A DNA stretch of 64,000 bases, from contig LR990056.1 of assembly GCA_905147135.1 (NCBI GenBank), positions 2,986,001-3,050,000 of the forward strand, in the 5' to 3' direction. Source of the stretch: Blastobasis lacticolella. Lineage: Eukaryota > Arthropoda > Insecta > Lepidoptera > Blastobasidae. A program made the position numbers and the translations under genes. Each line of letters starts with the position of its first letter. Position 1 is the stretch's first letter. The notes beneath the pieces were generated by a model. That model was not told where the DNA came from and made no database searches. It saw nothing but the letters and a program-made list of their open reading frames with translations. Positions 33,168 to 47,100 of this stretch are shown piece after piece.

Positions 33168-33173
33168 AATAAA
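33168..33173 (+). terminator. Candidate poly(A) signal of AKR-B
   Basis: AATAAA 371 nt after the premature stop, first such hexamer downstream. Confidence 0.5.
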
Positions 33174-33234
33174 TTGATACATTGACACAAAATAGTCTGT
33201 GTTTTTTTTGTTAATTAATGTGATGTAGTGGTCA

Positions 33235-33485
33235 TGTGGTGTCCGACAGACTAGTACCAACCCCTTACGCTCGTGGGTGTCGGACAAGGCGACCAATGTT
33301 TTCGAGGCAAAAGATCTAGAGTCTCCGCAAGCTGGAAAATGGGCAGAAGCGTTTTTCATTGTTATATTTATGACACTGCGATCTCCAACCCCCCTGCCAA
33401 GCGTGGAGATTACGGCAATGATCTCTCATCTTTTGGGAGAGGCCCCAAGTCCTGCAGTGGACTGTTACGGGCTGTGATGATGAGG
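33235..33485 (+). repeat. Family R3 repeat, near-complete
   Basis: GTGGTGTCCGACAGACTAG head, GATCTCCAACCCCCCTGCC, GCAGTGGACTGTTACGGGCT, short (GAT) tail. Confidence 0.8.
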
Positions 33486-33489
33486 TACT

Positions 33490-33925
33490 ATAATTGACAC
33501 AGTTGTTTAGGTCTTGGGAATGGACTTGAGTTGACTTGACTATCTCACGGAATAAAACTTCAATTTGGAATTATCAATAAATATATTTCAAGTACATAAT
33601 ATAAGTACCTAAATGTTAAAATATTAAAAATATAAATTTTGCTTTTAAAATATATTCAAAATTAATTATCCTGTATAACTGATTGTCCGTTTAACTCAAT
33701 GTTTCTAGTCACAAAATATATTTGGCTATACATTTTTAACACAAGATTGGATACAACACCGGTTACATTACAATAATCCTTCCCTTAAACACAAATAAAA
33801 TAAAATACTTAAAACTAAAGTGTAATTTTGTAATACCTATATCACAAAAGCTGAGCTTCATTATCACTAACGCTGAAAATCTGCACTTTCGCTATTTTCA
33901 CAAAGTTGATATGTTCAGGTGGCTC
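33490..33925. other. AT-rich intergenic DNA
   Basis: Nothing recognisable beyond A/T-rich sequence. Confidence 0.4.
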
Positions 33926-34220
33926 ATTACGTAGCTAAGAATTCTGATTTCAATTATTGAAATTGTTACTTTTGCGATTACGTATCATCGATTTAATAGT
34001 TTCAGTTATTGCAATAGAATTTTGTTAGCAACTTAACCCATGAAATCGATAAATGATACGTAATCGCAAAAATATCAATTTCAATCGTTAAAATCAGAAA
34101 ATTATAAGCAACATAGTTACGTAATCAGCTTACAGGACGCTAATTAAAGCGCAAAACCAATTCTTTCAATCATTGAAATCAAAGAATTGTTAGCAACAGT
34201 GTTACGTAATTAGCTTACAG
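33926..34220. repeat. Foldback repeat with a partial direct duplication
   Basis: 33926-33998 and 34045-34125 are imperfect inverted arms (ATTACGTAGC... against ...GTTACGTAAT, with TTTTGCGATTACGTATCATC and its complement inside). GTTACGTAATCAGCTTACAG at 34116 recurs as GTTACGTAATTAGCTTACAG at 34201, a direct repeat 85 bp apart. Confidence 0.65.
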
Positions 34221-34805
34221 ATGAAGTTGAAACCAGAGAAAGCATACGGAAACTCTACTGACACGAATAAAACTCTTACGCATGATATACGGGGCAAAAA
34301 AGCTGGGGTCCGAAGTGGTACGAATAAAAGGAAATGGATGAAAAGAGTTGTGGATATATGCGAGGCTAGGGAGTCGTGTCAGGACAGAGCATAGTGGCGG
34401 TAGTCTCTGGCTACCCCACCTGTGGGACACAGGCGTGAGCTTTATGTATGTATGTATGTTTGGGGCATCATAGAGTGACAATCGGTTCCCAAAACTGTTC
34501 AACGAATCTCAGAATCCCCAGCAGAACATCGTCAACGTGGCTTCGCCAACAGTAAGTTGGAGGCACACCAAACGATAATGCAGATTTACAGTATTTTAAA
34601 TATTGTCTTCCTTTACATATTAGAGAATAATGTATTCAAGAACAAAATAGGTACCTTCACTGAAGAGAACAACAAAATCCTCTTTGTTTTTAAAGAATCA
34701 ATTGTAATGGAGACTTGTAAGGTTACAGTTTACAGTCTTGCAAAATGGAAACCGTTACTCCGGGGTCAAAAAATTAAATGGAATTTCTCGAGAACATATG
34801 CGATG
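34221..34805. other. Intergenic DNA, nothing recognised
   Basis: Includes a short (TATG)n run near 34445. The block around 34470-34550 resembles one at 26265-26350, so both are probably repeat-derived. Confidence 0.35.
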
Positions 34806-35067
34806 ATTTGATTTGATTAAATTCAGTAACCTAAATTCAGAAGCAAAAAGCGTCAGAGTAAATCAAAATGGAATATATTGCTCATAGAATAAGGTCTATT
34901 TTTGTATCACTATGTTACGCGTTGCTACGTTTAACAAAATTGTTCAATTATAATAATATGTGTTAAGAACGCGAGTTTAGTTTGAAACAAGCAATACATT
35001 TTACTTTGATTTGGTCTCACGCTTATTGCTTCTGAATTTAGGTTAATGAATTTAATCAAATGTAATC
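34806..35067. mobile_element. MITE-like foldback overlapping the 3' UTR of the CRAL-TRIO gene
   Basis: Left arm TTTGATTAAATTCAGTAACC and right arm are about 37-bp inverted repeats with one or two mismatches, ending in CTAAATTCAGAAGCA and its complement. Part of the interior (34950-35010) matches, in reverse, the start of AKR-A intron 1 (6505-6555). Confidence 0.65.
35051..35056 (-). terminator. Candidate poly(A) signal (ATTAAA) of the CRAL-TRIO gene
   Basis: ATTAAA on the - strand, 64 nt past the stop. It lies inside the arm of the foldback at 34806-35067. No AATAAA is closer. Confidence 0.4.
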
Positions 35068-35119
35068 AGCGTATTACAACTAAATCGTCCTTCAAGTCTT
35101 CAAAAACACATTCTCTATC

Positions 35120-38100
35120 TCAGTCGATCGTAAGCTGTCTGAAGGAGCCGTCTATACCGAACAGTTCGTCATAGTTTGTAGGCTTTCCCGGTCTCAGGGA
35201 CTCGTTGGCTTTGATATCGTATTGGGCTGCGAACCAATCTCGGTACTCTATAAGAGTTTTGATCCAGTTTTCTGTAAATAATTTAAGATGTTAAATTGTA
35301 AAAGTTAATTATTGTCTATGTGATGTCCAGCAGAGTAAGAGCAACTTATTTGACCCGGTGATTGAGTCGCTGTTGTTGGAATGGATATGACATTTCAAAA
35401 TGGCGACACTTAGTTCCAGCTTCGGCCACCGTCAGATAAGTTTGTGGCGTTGTAGAACAACTGTACAAGAACCAACCCCTTTGACGGATATCGTTGAAGA
35501 GACCAATCATTTTAGACACAAACCAGCTAGAACTTCCGATGTCCAGTAAAGTAGCATCGTTTTCTGGTTAAAGTTTTAATCCGAAATCCACCCGGTCAAG
35601 TGTGCAGGTCATAAAAATATGCACTAAAATAGAGCCTTATATAACTAAAAATGTCCTTCTGCTACTCAGTGAGAAACGAGTAGACAGCCAACGCAGGTTC
35701 TGTGTATTAACAAAAACGAAGAACCGCAGTTGCGTTAGTCTCAGCGCTTTAGTAGCGCGACTGCAGCGCTGCTGAATCGCGTAGAAGTAATGCTGCTGGG
35801 TTTCCATACAATATGACAGTCAGCGACCGTAGCGCGACCGAGCTGCTAGTGTTTATATTATCCTACTTGGTGGTTACTAGCGACTAAGCCCTCATTCTCA
35901 AGTTCTTCCGACACCATGACTCCATCGAGCGTCTCGTTGTGCAGGGCAGAGTGAAGGGTACCCGACCGCGCAGAAGTTCACCCATGTGCTGGACCGACGA
36001 TGCATGAGTGTATCAGGAAGACAGCATATCGTGTGGCGAGTGACAGCTGCCCACAAGACATAACGACCACGACCGCTCTGTCAAAAGCGTACCGCCCAAA
36101 AAAAGAAGAAGAGGTGACTAAGCCGCGCTGCAGTCGCTGTGATGTGAAAGCCGCTGCTGCAGCGCACCTCGCGACAACTCTTATGTTGACTACCTTACCC
36201 TTTAAGCCGGTACACATCTTCATCATCATCATCCTCTTAGCGTTTATCCCGGCCTCTGCCAGGGTCCGCATTCCTACTCATTCTCCTCCACTTCGCCCGG
36301 TTGTAGGCATCCTCGCGTCGTAAGCCGTTGGCTCTCGCATCCGACTCAGCAATGTCAATCCATAGCTTCTTGGGTCGCCCATGGGGCCTCTTTCCTGAAA
36401 AATTTAAGGAGGTACACAATGCAAGTGTTATTAGGCTACACGTTACCTTGTAAAATATCCATCGAAGCGCCCTGTCCACCGTACTCGACTGGGAGCATTT
36501 CCTGGGGTACGTATTTGTAAAGATCCTTCACTTCTTTGTGGAAGTATATCTGGAATAAATAAAGGTCTGATTAAGGTTTGGCAAGACCAATTCTTGTCAA
36601 GAAGGATCAAATGGGCGTACGTACGTTGGGGCAGAGTGGGACTGCTGCTCCCTGAGCCCAGACCAAAACTAGATTTAAATAATTTTGAATTACATCGACA
36701 AACAACAGTTTTTAAATAAAAATACCCGCACGAAACAATGAACTTTCGATAAGTTGAGGGCAGTTGCTAGCGCTACCTAGTGCAATACAATATGCCGAAC
36801 AATTGTACCGAATGGCTTTAGGTATTCATTGTGAAGTTCTGTATTTTTATTTTCACTTTTGTAATTTAGCTTCGGTAAAGTTTATCTTTTTCTTTGGATT
36901 AATCGATGTTTAACAAAACCCTGTATCGTGGTTAAGCCGGGATCTCGTGCGCGAGAGCACAACCGGGACATTAACGCCAACATGATGAGATGATTTAAAA
37001 TATGTGACCTGAATATATGATATGGACGACCTGAGTGGTTCAATGGTCAACATGCCGTCTGCCACGCAAGAGGTCCCGGGTTCGATTCCCGGCCGGGCAG
37101 AAATTGAAATGATGAATTTTAATTTCTGTTACGGGTCTGGGTGTTCTATGTATAATAAGTATGTATTTAAAAGTATTTAAGTAGTATATCAGTTATCTAG
37201 CACCCATAGCACAAGATTTGCTTAGTTTGGGGCTAGATGGCGCTGTGTGAATTTGTCCACGAATATTTATTTATTTATGTGGAATAGCGAATGTGTCGAA
37301 TGGCTGCAGTTGTGTGAAATTAATGTGTAGAATCGCGAATGGGTAGAAAAGCGACTATATTAAGCATCGATAAATCCGCTCTTCACCTTTTACCGTTACA
37401 CGGTCGACTTTCATAACCTTTTGGTGCTATTCTCTTCTCAAATAAGCATCGTCTAAGGCTAAGGTTTGGAATGTAATTCAAGACATTAATTATCATCCAG
37501 GTAGTTTGAGGTCTACCTCTGCCTCTCGTTTTTGTTGTCAAGAAAATGTATTTTTAACATCATGGACACCGAGTCTACGCATAACATGTCCGCAAAAGAA
37601 TAACCTGAACTCTGTGATCTTCACAGTTATAGGCGTTACTTTGAAACTCCCCCTTACATGTTATTAGATACCTAATGTCACATTATCGGGCTACAAAATT
37701 TTATCCTATATTTATTTGGGCGTAATTAAGTATGCAATACTTTTAATTATGAATGGAACAATTCAGCTACAAAATGTCATCTTGTTCAGGTTAATAGTTG
37801 CCAGCTGATCACAAAAAAAATCCCCTTGTTACTCGTAGGTACATAACCGAGTTACATTACTAGCAATGTAATAGAAAAATATATTAAAAATCTGAATAGA
37901 GTCGTTTAGTATTTACGAGTCACCGACCTCACTTTCGCTGAATCTCTATTGCGTTTGTTTTAAAAGTTGTCGCAAATACTGATTTGTAATATTATGAGTT
38001 AGTAAATGGAAGAGGAATATCATCTAGTTGGATAAAAGCAGGGAGATGATGGTCGCAACCAAACCTACACAATTTAATTTTATTATTATTATAAGGAGGC

Positions 38101-41100
38101 CTAGGATAATAGATGGATGAATGTTATTTGTTAGATACTATTATTTAATGAACCGTGAATGAATTTGCCGTGTGGTGTCCGGTAGAGTAGAATAGCACCA
38201 ACCCCTTACACTCGTGGGTGTCGTACAAGGCAACTTATGTTTAGAGACAAAAGATCTAGAGTCTCCGTAAACATGAAAATGAGCAGCAGCGTTTACCATT
38301 GTTATGTTTGCAACACTGCGATCTCCAACCCGCCTGTCAAGCTTGGAGATTATGGCAATAACCTCCCCTTTTGTGGGAGAGGCCCAAAGTCCTGCAGTGG
38401 ACTATTATGGGCTGTGATGATGATGATGATTTAATGAACATTTGGATTACTGTGTAGTTAATTAACCTTTACGTCAAGGGGACCTTTCCAAATTCGGGGG
38501 ACCTTAGTCTAATTTTTTTTCTTTAGTTAGGATTCAGATTTTTTTTGGTAGTGTAAGGTTTTTATTATCTTTATGGTTTGCTTGAAAAATATAACTGCTT
38601 GAACTTTAACTGCTTTTTTAACTTATAACGAAGTTAAAAAATGTGAAGTCAATTGGAATGGATTATTTTGAAATGAGTATGAGCGCAATTATTAGTATTT
38701 TACCATGTTAAAGTAATATTAAAAAATAATGGCTAACCCGTTTCCTGATCTTCTCTTTGAGGAATGGCTTCACAAAGTTGATGAACCTTTCCACAATCGG
38801 TGAGGTGTTGATGACGTGCACTTCTTTCAACTTGATTGGGTATGCTTCCTGGAAAAACGTGGTACATATCATTAGTTCCAGTTCCAAAGCACCTGTTAAT
38901 CTCTTGCTCTCAGAGAGAAGAATACCTAGTTAAGCATCTTTACATCCCATATCATTATAGTTTCCTTCATTATAAATAATTGTCTTTGCGTTAACGCCCC
39001 GGTTGTACTCTCGCGCACGGGTGCCCGGAGTCCTCCTTGCCCGGAACCAGGGTTTGGCAGACCAGATAATTACAGTGAAGCGACTGCCATCTAACCTCTA
39101 TGACCTTGCTACCAGGGGAACCCGACCAGATTGAATCATGGTTACACATTCAGTTGCTGTTGTGCAGGTTTTATCACGATGTTTTCCCTCACCGTAAGAT
39201 CATCGGTTAGCATTCAACTAATGTACCTACAAAACTCAGAAAAGAGTTATTGGTATATGGCCGCATTGGGATTCGAACCCAGTACCTCTCGCATACGAGT
39301 CGGGTCATCGACGCTCCAAAGATTTCTATATTTACATACGTATACATTACAAGAACTATGTATTAAAACCCACCTGTACACAAATCATGAACTTCTTAAT
39401 AACTGCAGGCGAAAGTCTGGTCAGTAGACTCGGTCCCAATATGGCTGAGTCCAAAACGTATATGTCTCCAGCAACGCCTTCTTTCTCCTCAATAAGGCGT
39501 ATGTCGCCGATCATCATCGCCAGCTTCAGGGTGTCCGTGATCTCCTGGCCCTGGATGTTTGTGTGAAGACCTGGTAATACGATTGAGGAAGGTCATTAAA
39601 AGAACCAGGAGAATTAAATCTCGACTAATAGAAGAAAAATGTAGAATGTAGTCCGTACACGCTACAACGCTGCAATTTTTTTTATTTTTTTTTATGTTAC
39701 TCAGCAGACAAACAGGCAAGCGGGCCACCTGATGGAAAGTGGTCACCGCCGCCTATGGACATCAGCAACACCAGGGGAGTCACCAATGCGTTGCCCGCCT
39801 CTAAAAAGACCTCTAATATATTTATTTATTTATTTATTTAATAGTTTATTGCACACAAAAATGGTAACAAAGATATGGCAAATATATACATGACACAAAA
39901 GGCTTATTTCTAAAAAGAAATTTCTTCCAGCAGGCCTACAGCAAAGAGAACGTGAATACTGGAAGTAGTTTAAGACGTGCACACTACATAAATATTTAAT
40001 TATTAAAAATAGACTACACTATCGATAAATTTCTACATATATACCATATACCTAACAAAATATATACATATATAGATACATATATACAATACATACATAT
40101 ATACACAATATTAGACAGATAGAGAGAGATAATGCTCCTTAACGCGCTTCTTAAACATCGTGATAGAGGAACTATCACGTACTTCATGAGGCAGAGAATT
40201 CCACAATCCCTCTACTCTCCCTATACCTCTTGAACGATCCCATGTCATAGTCCAAAGGAAACACTGAAAATATCTTTACTTCTCAAATCTTTACAATATA
40301 CGAGGTAAGTCATCCCCAGTAAGTATTAAATATGCTTATGTTGGGGCTTGGGGGTGGCCCGCTCTAATGCTGGATCCACACGACATCAACTTATGCTAAT
40401 ACAGCGCGTTCGTACAAACAAAGTTTGCGCAAACGGATCGTGTAGACGTTAAATTTAAAATAAAAAATTTGACGCCAACTTAAAATGTGACGTGTGAAAA
40501 ATGTGACGACTTAAGTGTAAAAATGTGACGTCTACACGATCCGTTTGCGCAAACTTTGTTTGTACAAACGCGCTATGCAAGAACAAGTTGGTGCCGTGTG
40601 GATCCGGCTTAAGATAGAGTATGGAACAGGAATAGTTTTAAAGATAATTATATTGGCAGCTCGCCACTCGTTAGGTGTGACTCCTACTATCGTTGGCGAA
40701 GAGCAGTTGAACAGCCTCGGTAGCCTTTTTTTTTAAAATATTTATTCAAGATAGGCATTTGACCGCCATCTCGCCTGTTGGTAAGTGACGATGCGGCCGA
40801 AGATGAAGCATGCCCGTCTTGGAACAGCCTATTCACTGTAGCCTTGAGGGCATCCAGATTATATTGATCAGGGAACACACTCGCAGGCAACGCGTTCAAT
40901 TCCTTAGCCGTGCGCATTATAGGGGTCGAGCCAAAGCGGCTCGTGCGATTTGTGGTAGGTATATTATATTATTAAATACTAGCTTTTGTCCGCGACTTCG
41001 TTTGCGTAAAGTTTCGGAGCCGTTCCCGCGGGAATCACTTTAAAGTTCGAAATAAATTATAGCCTATGTGTTATGCTACATTACTGCCAAATTTCATCAG

Positions 41101-44100
41101 AATCCATTGAGTAGTTTTTGCGTGAAGAAGTAACAAATATCCAGACAAGTAAATATCCAAACAAACTTTCACATTTATATTAAGTAAAGACATTTTGATT
41201 ATTTGTTAGGAGTAAGAGAATAAAGAACATGTAAAAATAGACGTATGCTATTTATAATTGAAGTGAACTGTTTATTAATGCACAGGCGAAACCCCCCAAA
41301 TTGTAGAGTGACGGGCTTTGTAGAGTGTGAGAGAGCGAGAAAACTCTGTTTCAATTTGTGTTGAAGTTAGAGAGATATGTAGGGGTTAAGTTAGTGTATG
41401 TAGAGGTAGGACGCCACTCGAACGAAGTCGCGCCCGGTCCACTAGTAATAACATAAATAAACTAATAACAATATAAGAAACGCGAATGAACTTTAAATGG
41501 CCAAAGCTTATATCACAAATTACAGCGACAGGTAGCAACGAGATGACTCACTGAGACTGAATCGTGAGCAGAAAATCAAGTTAGTAGGTAGAAAAAACGT
41601 CGTAAATACTTACCTCTACAGACTGTGACTCGTCTGCCGTTTGGAGTTAGGCCTGGCAATGCGGGGCCTTGTCTGAGAACAAAAAATATTATGAGTTATT
41701 ATGAAATTACATTTACATACGCACCTATTCACAAATGAAGAAGCTAGCACTGAGGAAACGCTTAGTAGAGGAAAGTAACCAAATATGGAATAGGGTCCAA
41801 ATATGAAATTCCTTGATTTCTTCGGAAATATTATTTGAAATTGCAATACATAGCCATATTTTGTTTCATATACTCACATTAGACATGTATACGTTCAATC
41901 TTGGCAGTAGGGCGAAGGCCGGTGACATGGCATGTGTGTTTTGTTTGGTCGCTATTCAGATCATTTTTAGGCATGTAAAAACGATGTTTTTTTTATTATT
42001 TAGAGAGTGATAACATTTATCTCACGTATTTATATGGTCGCATACATGGTAGTTCTTGTATTTCCAGGCCATTTATTTGTTTCAGTTTTGTAATTATTTT
42101 AATATTGACAATAATTTCTGAGGTAATTAAATTCCAAATATGGACAGGCACTGGGGTCAATTTATGGAATATTCCATATTTGGGTTAAAATCGCCTTTTA
42201 TGGTTTAATTTTTACTTTTAATGTGTTTATATTAATTTTTCAGAATGCTTTCTAACACATAAAGTAAAGAAAAATATTCGAAAACCAAGAATTTATCTAT
42301 TTATCACAAAAATCAAAATTTTTATTTGAGGTTGGTTAACAGAATTTTTCATACAAAGCCTTAACAAAAGCTGTTTTACCTTTATTTTGCAATATACCTA
42401 ACAATCTAAAGATTTTTACAACTAATTACCAATTTAGTAAATAATGATACTGTTATTGAGTATTATAAAACATTATTTAATCATATTTTTAAGAATTTGT
42501 TGTGCCTTTTCTCATGGTCCATATTTGGGGTACCTATTCCATATTTGACTACCTTTTTAATTTTTTGATTAAACTAGATTTTTGATACTGTAAATAGTTA
42601 TAAATATCATAAGACTATCAGTAAGTGTTGAAAAACACTATGTTTTCTCATCTAATAAAGAAATTCACTTCGTACTATTAATAGTTTATTTTTTATATTC
42701 AAAAAACAAAATGGTATTCCATATTTGGTTACTTTCCTCTAATGAAATGAAAAATTGAAACACCGGTCATTGACAACGCTGAGGACCACTGCCACGCAGG
42801 GAGAATCTGGGTTTGATCGTCGGCTGATATGAGCAGAAATTGAAATTATGAATTTTAATTTCTGTTACGGGTGTTATATTTATAATAAGTACGTGTTTAA
42901 AAGTATAAAGTAGTTTATCAGTTGTCTAGCACCCATAACACAAGGTTTTCTTACTTTTGGGCTAGATGGCGCTGTGTGAATTGTCTAAGCACATTTATTT
43001 ATTATTTATTTATTTATTTATGTCTTAGTACTCACGTTTTATTCATTAATATATCATACAACTCCGGCGAGCTTGGGTCTCTGTTGCTGAAGAACTCTGG
43101 GCAGGCGGCTCTCATCGTGAAGTACATGTCCAGCTTGCGCTTGCATTTCTCCAGAGAGAAGGAGCATCCTCGCAGGAAGGTCAGCAGTGGCTGGTCCTCT
43201 GGAAGGATAAAAGAGGACGGTTATGACTGTACCAACGAGGATTTTGTTCATTTTATTAGTATATTTGTTAAAAATATCCAAAGCATAAGTAGGTACGTGG
43301 CCGTGTGGTGTCCGGCAGAGTAGAATAGCACGTGAATTAATGTTTTCGAGGCAAAACTTCGTAGGCTGGAAAATGGTCAGCAGCGTTTTCCATCATCATC
43401 ATCATCATCAGCCAGAAGACGCCCACTGCTGGGCATAGGCCTCCCCCAGAGATCTCCACAAAGACCGGTCCTGTGCTTTCCGCATTCAGCTGGTACCTGC
43501 GATCCTTACCAGGTCGTCGGTCCACCTTGTAGGAGGCCTACCCACGCTGCGTCTACCGGTACGTTTAGCGTTAGCGGTAGCGTTTTCCATAGTCCACTGC
43601 AATCTCCAACCCGCCTGCCAAGCGTGATGATTATGACAATAACCTCCCCTTTTGTAGGACAGCTCCTAATTCCTGTTATGGTATGTGATGTTGATGTTGA
43701 TGATAAGTACTATAATAACATTACATCGCTAGATTCACCATTTTGAACTGCACAAAAATATACTTAATCTCCACGGTTGGCAGGCGGGTTGGAGATGGGA
43801 GCGTTAAAATGTAGATAACAGACAATGTGCCTGCCCTACTCTCTGGTTTGCGAAGTTAATATATCAAACATAACCAGTACGTAAGGAGCTAACATTAGTA
43901 TGCGTTTCCATAGAGTTTCTAGTTCATCTTAGACTGGATTTATGTAGATTGAAGTACTGACAGTCCCTTTCTACGACACCCACCAATGGATGGGGTTACA
44001 ATAATTTAAATTGAGTACAGTTGAGGATATCATTATCATCATCTTAGCGTCTATCCCGGCTTATGCCAGGATCCACTTTCTTATTTATCTTCCTCCACTC

Positions 44101-47100
44101 CGCCCGGTCGTCAACGTCTTCACGGCGTAGGCCATTGACTTTCGTATCCGGCTCGTTGATGTCAATCCATCGATTCTTGGACCTCCCACGGTATCTCTTT
44201 TTCTCTCTCTATTTCCCACGTATCCGGCTTACGCGGTACGTGACCAAACCAGCGCAGGCGTATCTTATCCGTAATTTCTCTCACGCGGAGGTTGTCAAGG
44301 ATAACTCGTTCCGGATTCGGTGGATAGTTGAGGATATGTTGTCTCGAAATGCCAATGAGTTTGTGTCTGGGTTTTAACGACTGACCCAACCAAAGGTCGA
44401 AAAATGAAAGTAGTGCCATTGGCGAAATTATTTCATCCTTGCACTTTACAAAGTTCATGACATCTTTAGGCGAAATAAGTAAAGCAGGTAAGGAAGTGAG
44501 TATTTTGACTGAAAATTACATTTGATTGGATATTGAATCGTGATAATTTACGTCTCTCGACCGGACAAACCTCGTATGCTGCGAATATTTAAATAGGTAC
44601 CTACATTATTTAAATTGTATAATGTGACCGGTATTGTAAATAGAAGTAGGTAAATAATTATTTACGTTATTTCTGACAAGCTTGCTTTGACAAAGGATCA
44701 ATATTATAATTCTAGCATCTTCAATTAAAATCAAACAAAAACTTGTTTGTATAGGTATTAATTTTGTGAATAGATTGACGTGACTTCGTCTTTGACATAG
44801 CAGACAAACCGTGATTCTTTTATAGGTAAGAATTATCTATAACTTTGACAATATACACTTTATCAAATTCCCAACCGTTCACGAGCAAAACAGTGTCGAT
44901 TGTGGAGGTAGCTATTTTACCTTTTTCTTAAGGGTACAAAAAATATTGTACAAGAAAAGGGGCTGGTGTCCGCCTTGACCACGATGCGGGATCAAGCAAT
45001 TTTGGTAATTACAGTAGAACGACTGCCATCTTGTAAACAGATTTGATCATGGTTACATTAATTTACTTAAATGTGCAGGTTTTTCCCTCACCGTAAGAGC
45101 ATCGGATCGTGTTGAACTCATGTACATGTCGCAGCCGGATGGTTAAATTAGCCGGTTAATTAAATGGCTAGCTTTTTAAGCAGTTATTTAATTGAATATT
45201 TGCCAAATTCATGAACTTTGAAAGTTACGTCTAACGAACGATATTGCCCCGAGTTTACGGAGCTCCTCCATGCATTGTCACAACATTAACCTAAGCGACT
45301 AGCTCCACTAATGCAGTGCAGTGCACTGCGCGGCGCACCACGCAGTGCCACGTCACGGTGACAACAAAGAAAACGGTGGTGTTATTCTGGTTTTTCACGT
45401 TAGGCAATGATCGCACGAGAGATTTACGAATGATTGTGAGTTAGGCAACGTTTGCACGAGAGCTTTTTCGACGCTTTTACGCGCGTTATTTTAAACGACT
45501 CGCATGATTATTGACCTTATGTCGACCTTATGTATGGAGGTCAGTTGGCAGTCGTTCCACTGTAATTGCCTGATCTGCTAAATCTTGGATCATAGTCAAA
45601 GCGGGCCCCGGGTCCTCGCGTGCGAGAGCACAAACAGGATTTGACGCCAAGATCATCATTATCATCGTCTTGGTGTTAAATTTCGGTTGCCAGGAGTCCG
45701 CCTTCCTACTCCTCTTGGTTCACTTCGCTCGGTGTTCGGTATCCTTGGTGGTGAGTTTGTTGGCACGCATGTCGTTCTTATTGACGTCTAGCCATCGCTT
45801 CGTGAGTTGAACTCTCCTTCCCGTGCCTAGCGGGCTGGCATGGTCAGACATTATTGTCCCCACGTAATTTGCCGTTTAATTTCCTTACTATCATTATCCG
45901 CATCTTGTCTCTCACGTTCCGTTTAGAGTAATCTGATCGATTATAATCGTATGGTGCAGGATGTTTTTCAACAAGCTCATAAAACATTATATTGAAGTCA
46001 ACATCATCATAATGACGCCACGATGATTATTAAATTTATATTATTGTCAATGCTACATTGACATTACAATTTGTGTGCCGTTTTTGTAACCTTGATCTGG
46101 CTCGGGTTAATATTTGATTATAACATAATGGTGACATCCTGAAAACCTGCTGAAAACGGTCCGGATACATTTCCTGTTTTACCATCAACTGGTAAGTCTA
46201 TTTTTACACCGGTATTCCATATAGGGTGCACCCAATAGTTACGTCGAGGTCGTCTACATTTTTGCATATTAACCATCTGCAGTACGGCCAACATGTCTTC
46301 ATCCCCGGAAGAAGACATAATTTTACTTTAAAATCTTTGAAAACGAATTTTTTCTTTGGATGTTTACTTCTGACAGGTGTCCATAGATTCACCATCTGTA
46401 GACCGTGGTAAGTCATTCCATATTTTAACTAAAAAGTATAACATCAGTAATATCTAAAGAAATTGAACCATGCAACTTCCGCGAATACTATACTATAAAT
46501 GATTCTTTTTACCCGACTACGATGGAGCTAAGGGAGGGTAATGAAGTTAACAATCTATGTATGTAAAGTTGACAAACGTGGAAGAATCGACAGAGATTTG
46601 TCAGGACCATAGCAAGTGGAACAATGTCGTCTCTGTCGTATGTCGTCAATGTCGTACTCTTGCGGGGGAAAGGGGTTTGTGTGTATGTATGTTTATATGA
46701 ATGTTTGTATGGATGTTTATTCTAGCTGAAAAACTTCTTGGCCGATTTTCGTTAAAAGCGTATTGATTGTCCGATGGTTACAGGCTCTATGATAATACAT
46801 TCAATTAAATTATCTTGAGGATATAAGAACATAAAAACTTCAAAATTTTTAAATTCAGAAGATTGATTCGGTATGTTAGGAATTTTTATTCACATTGATT
46901 GATTCTGTTGTAGGATAAACCGCACTGCTTAAATTTGTCCTCAACTGGTTGAAGACATGATTTTGGGACAATATTACGACAAAATGTTTTAAAACGTAGT
47001 AATTTTGAATTTTGAATTTCTGTCCTTTACGAATGTTTACTTAAACTGAGTGTATACCACGGTGGCTCATTCAAAACTATAACTACAAAGTATAACATCA

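Noticed and set aside
37025..37105. tRNA-Gly gene
   Set aside because: The match to tRNA-Gly(GCC) is real but the acceptor stem is lost and a SINE body follows; same in 62176-62420.
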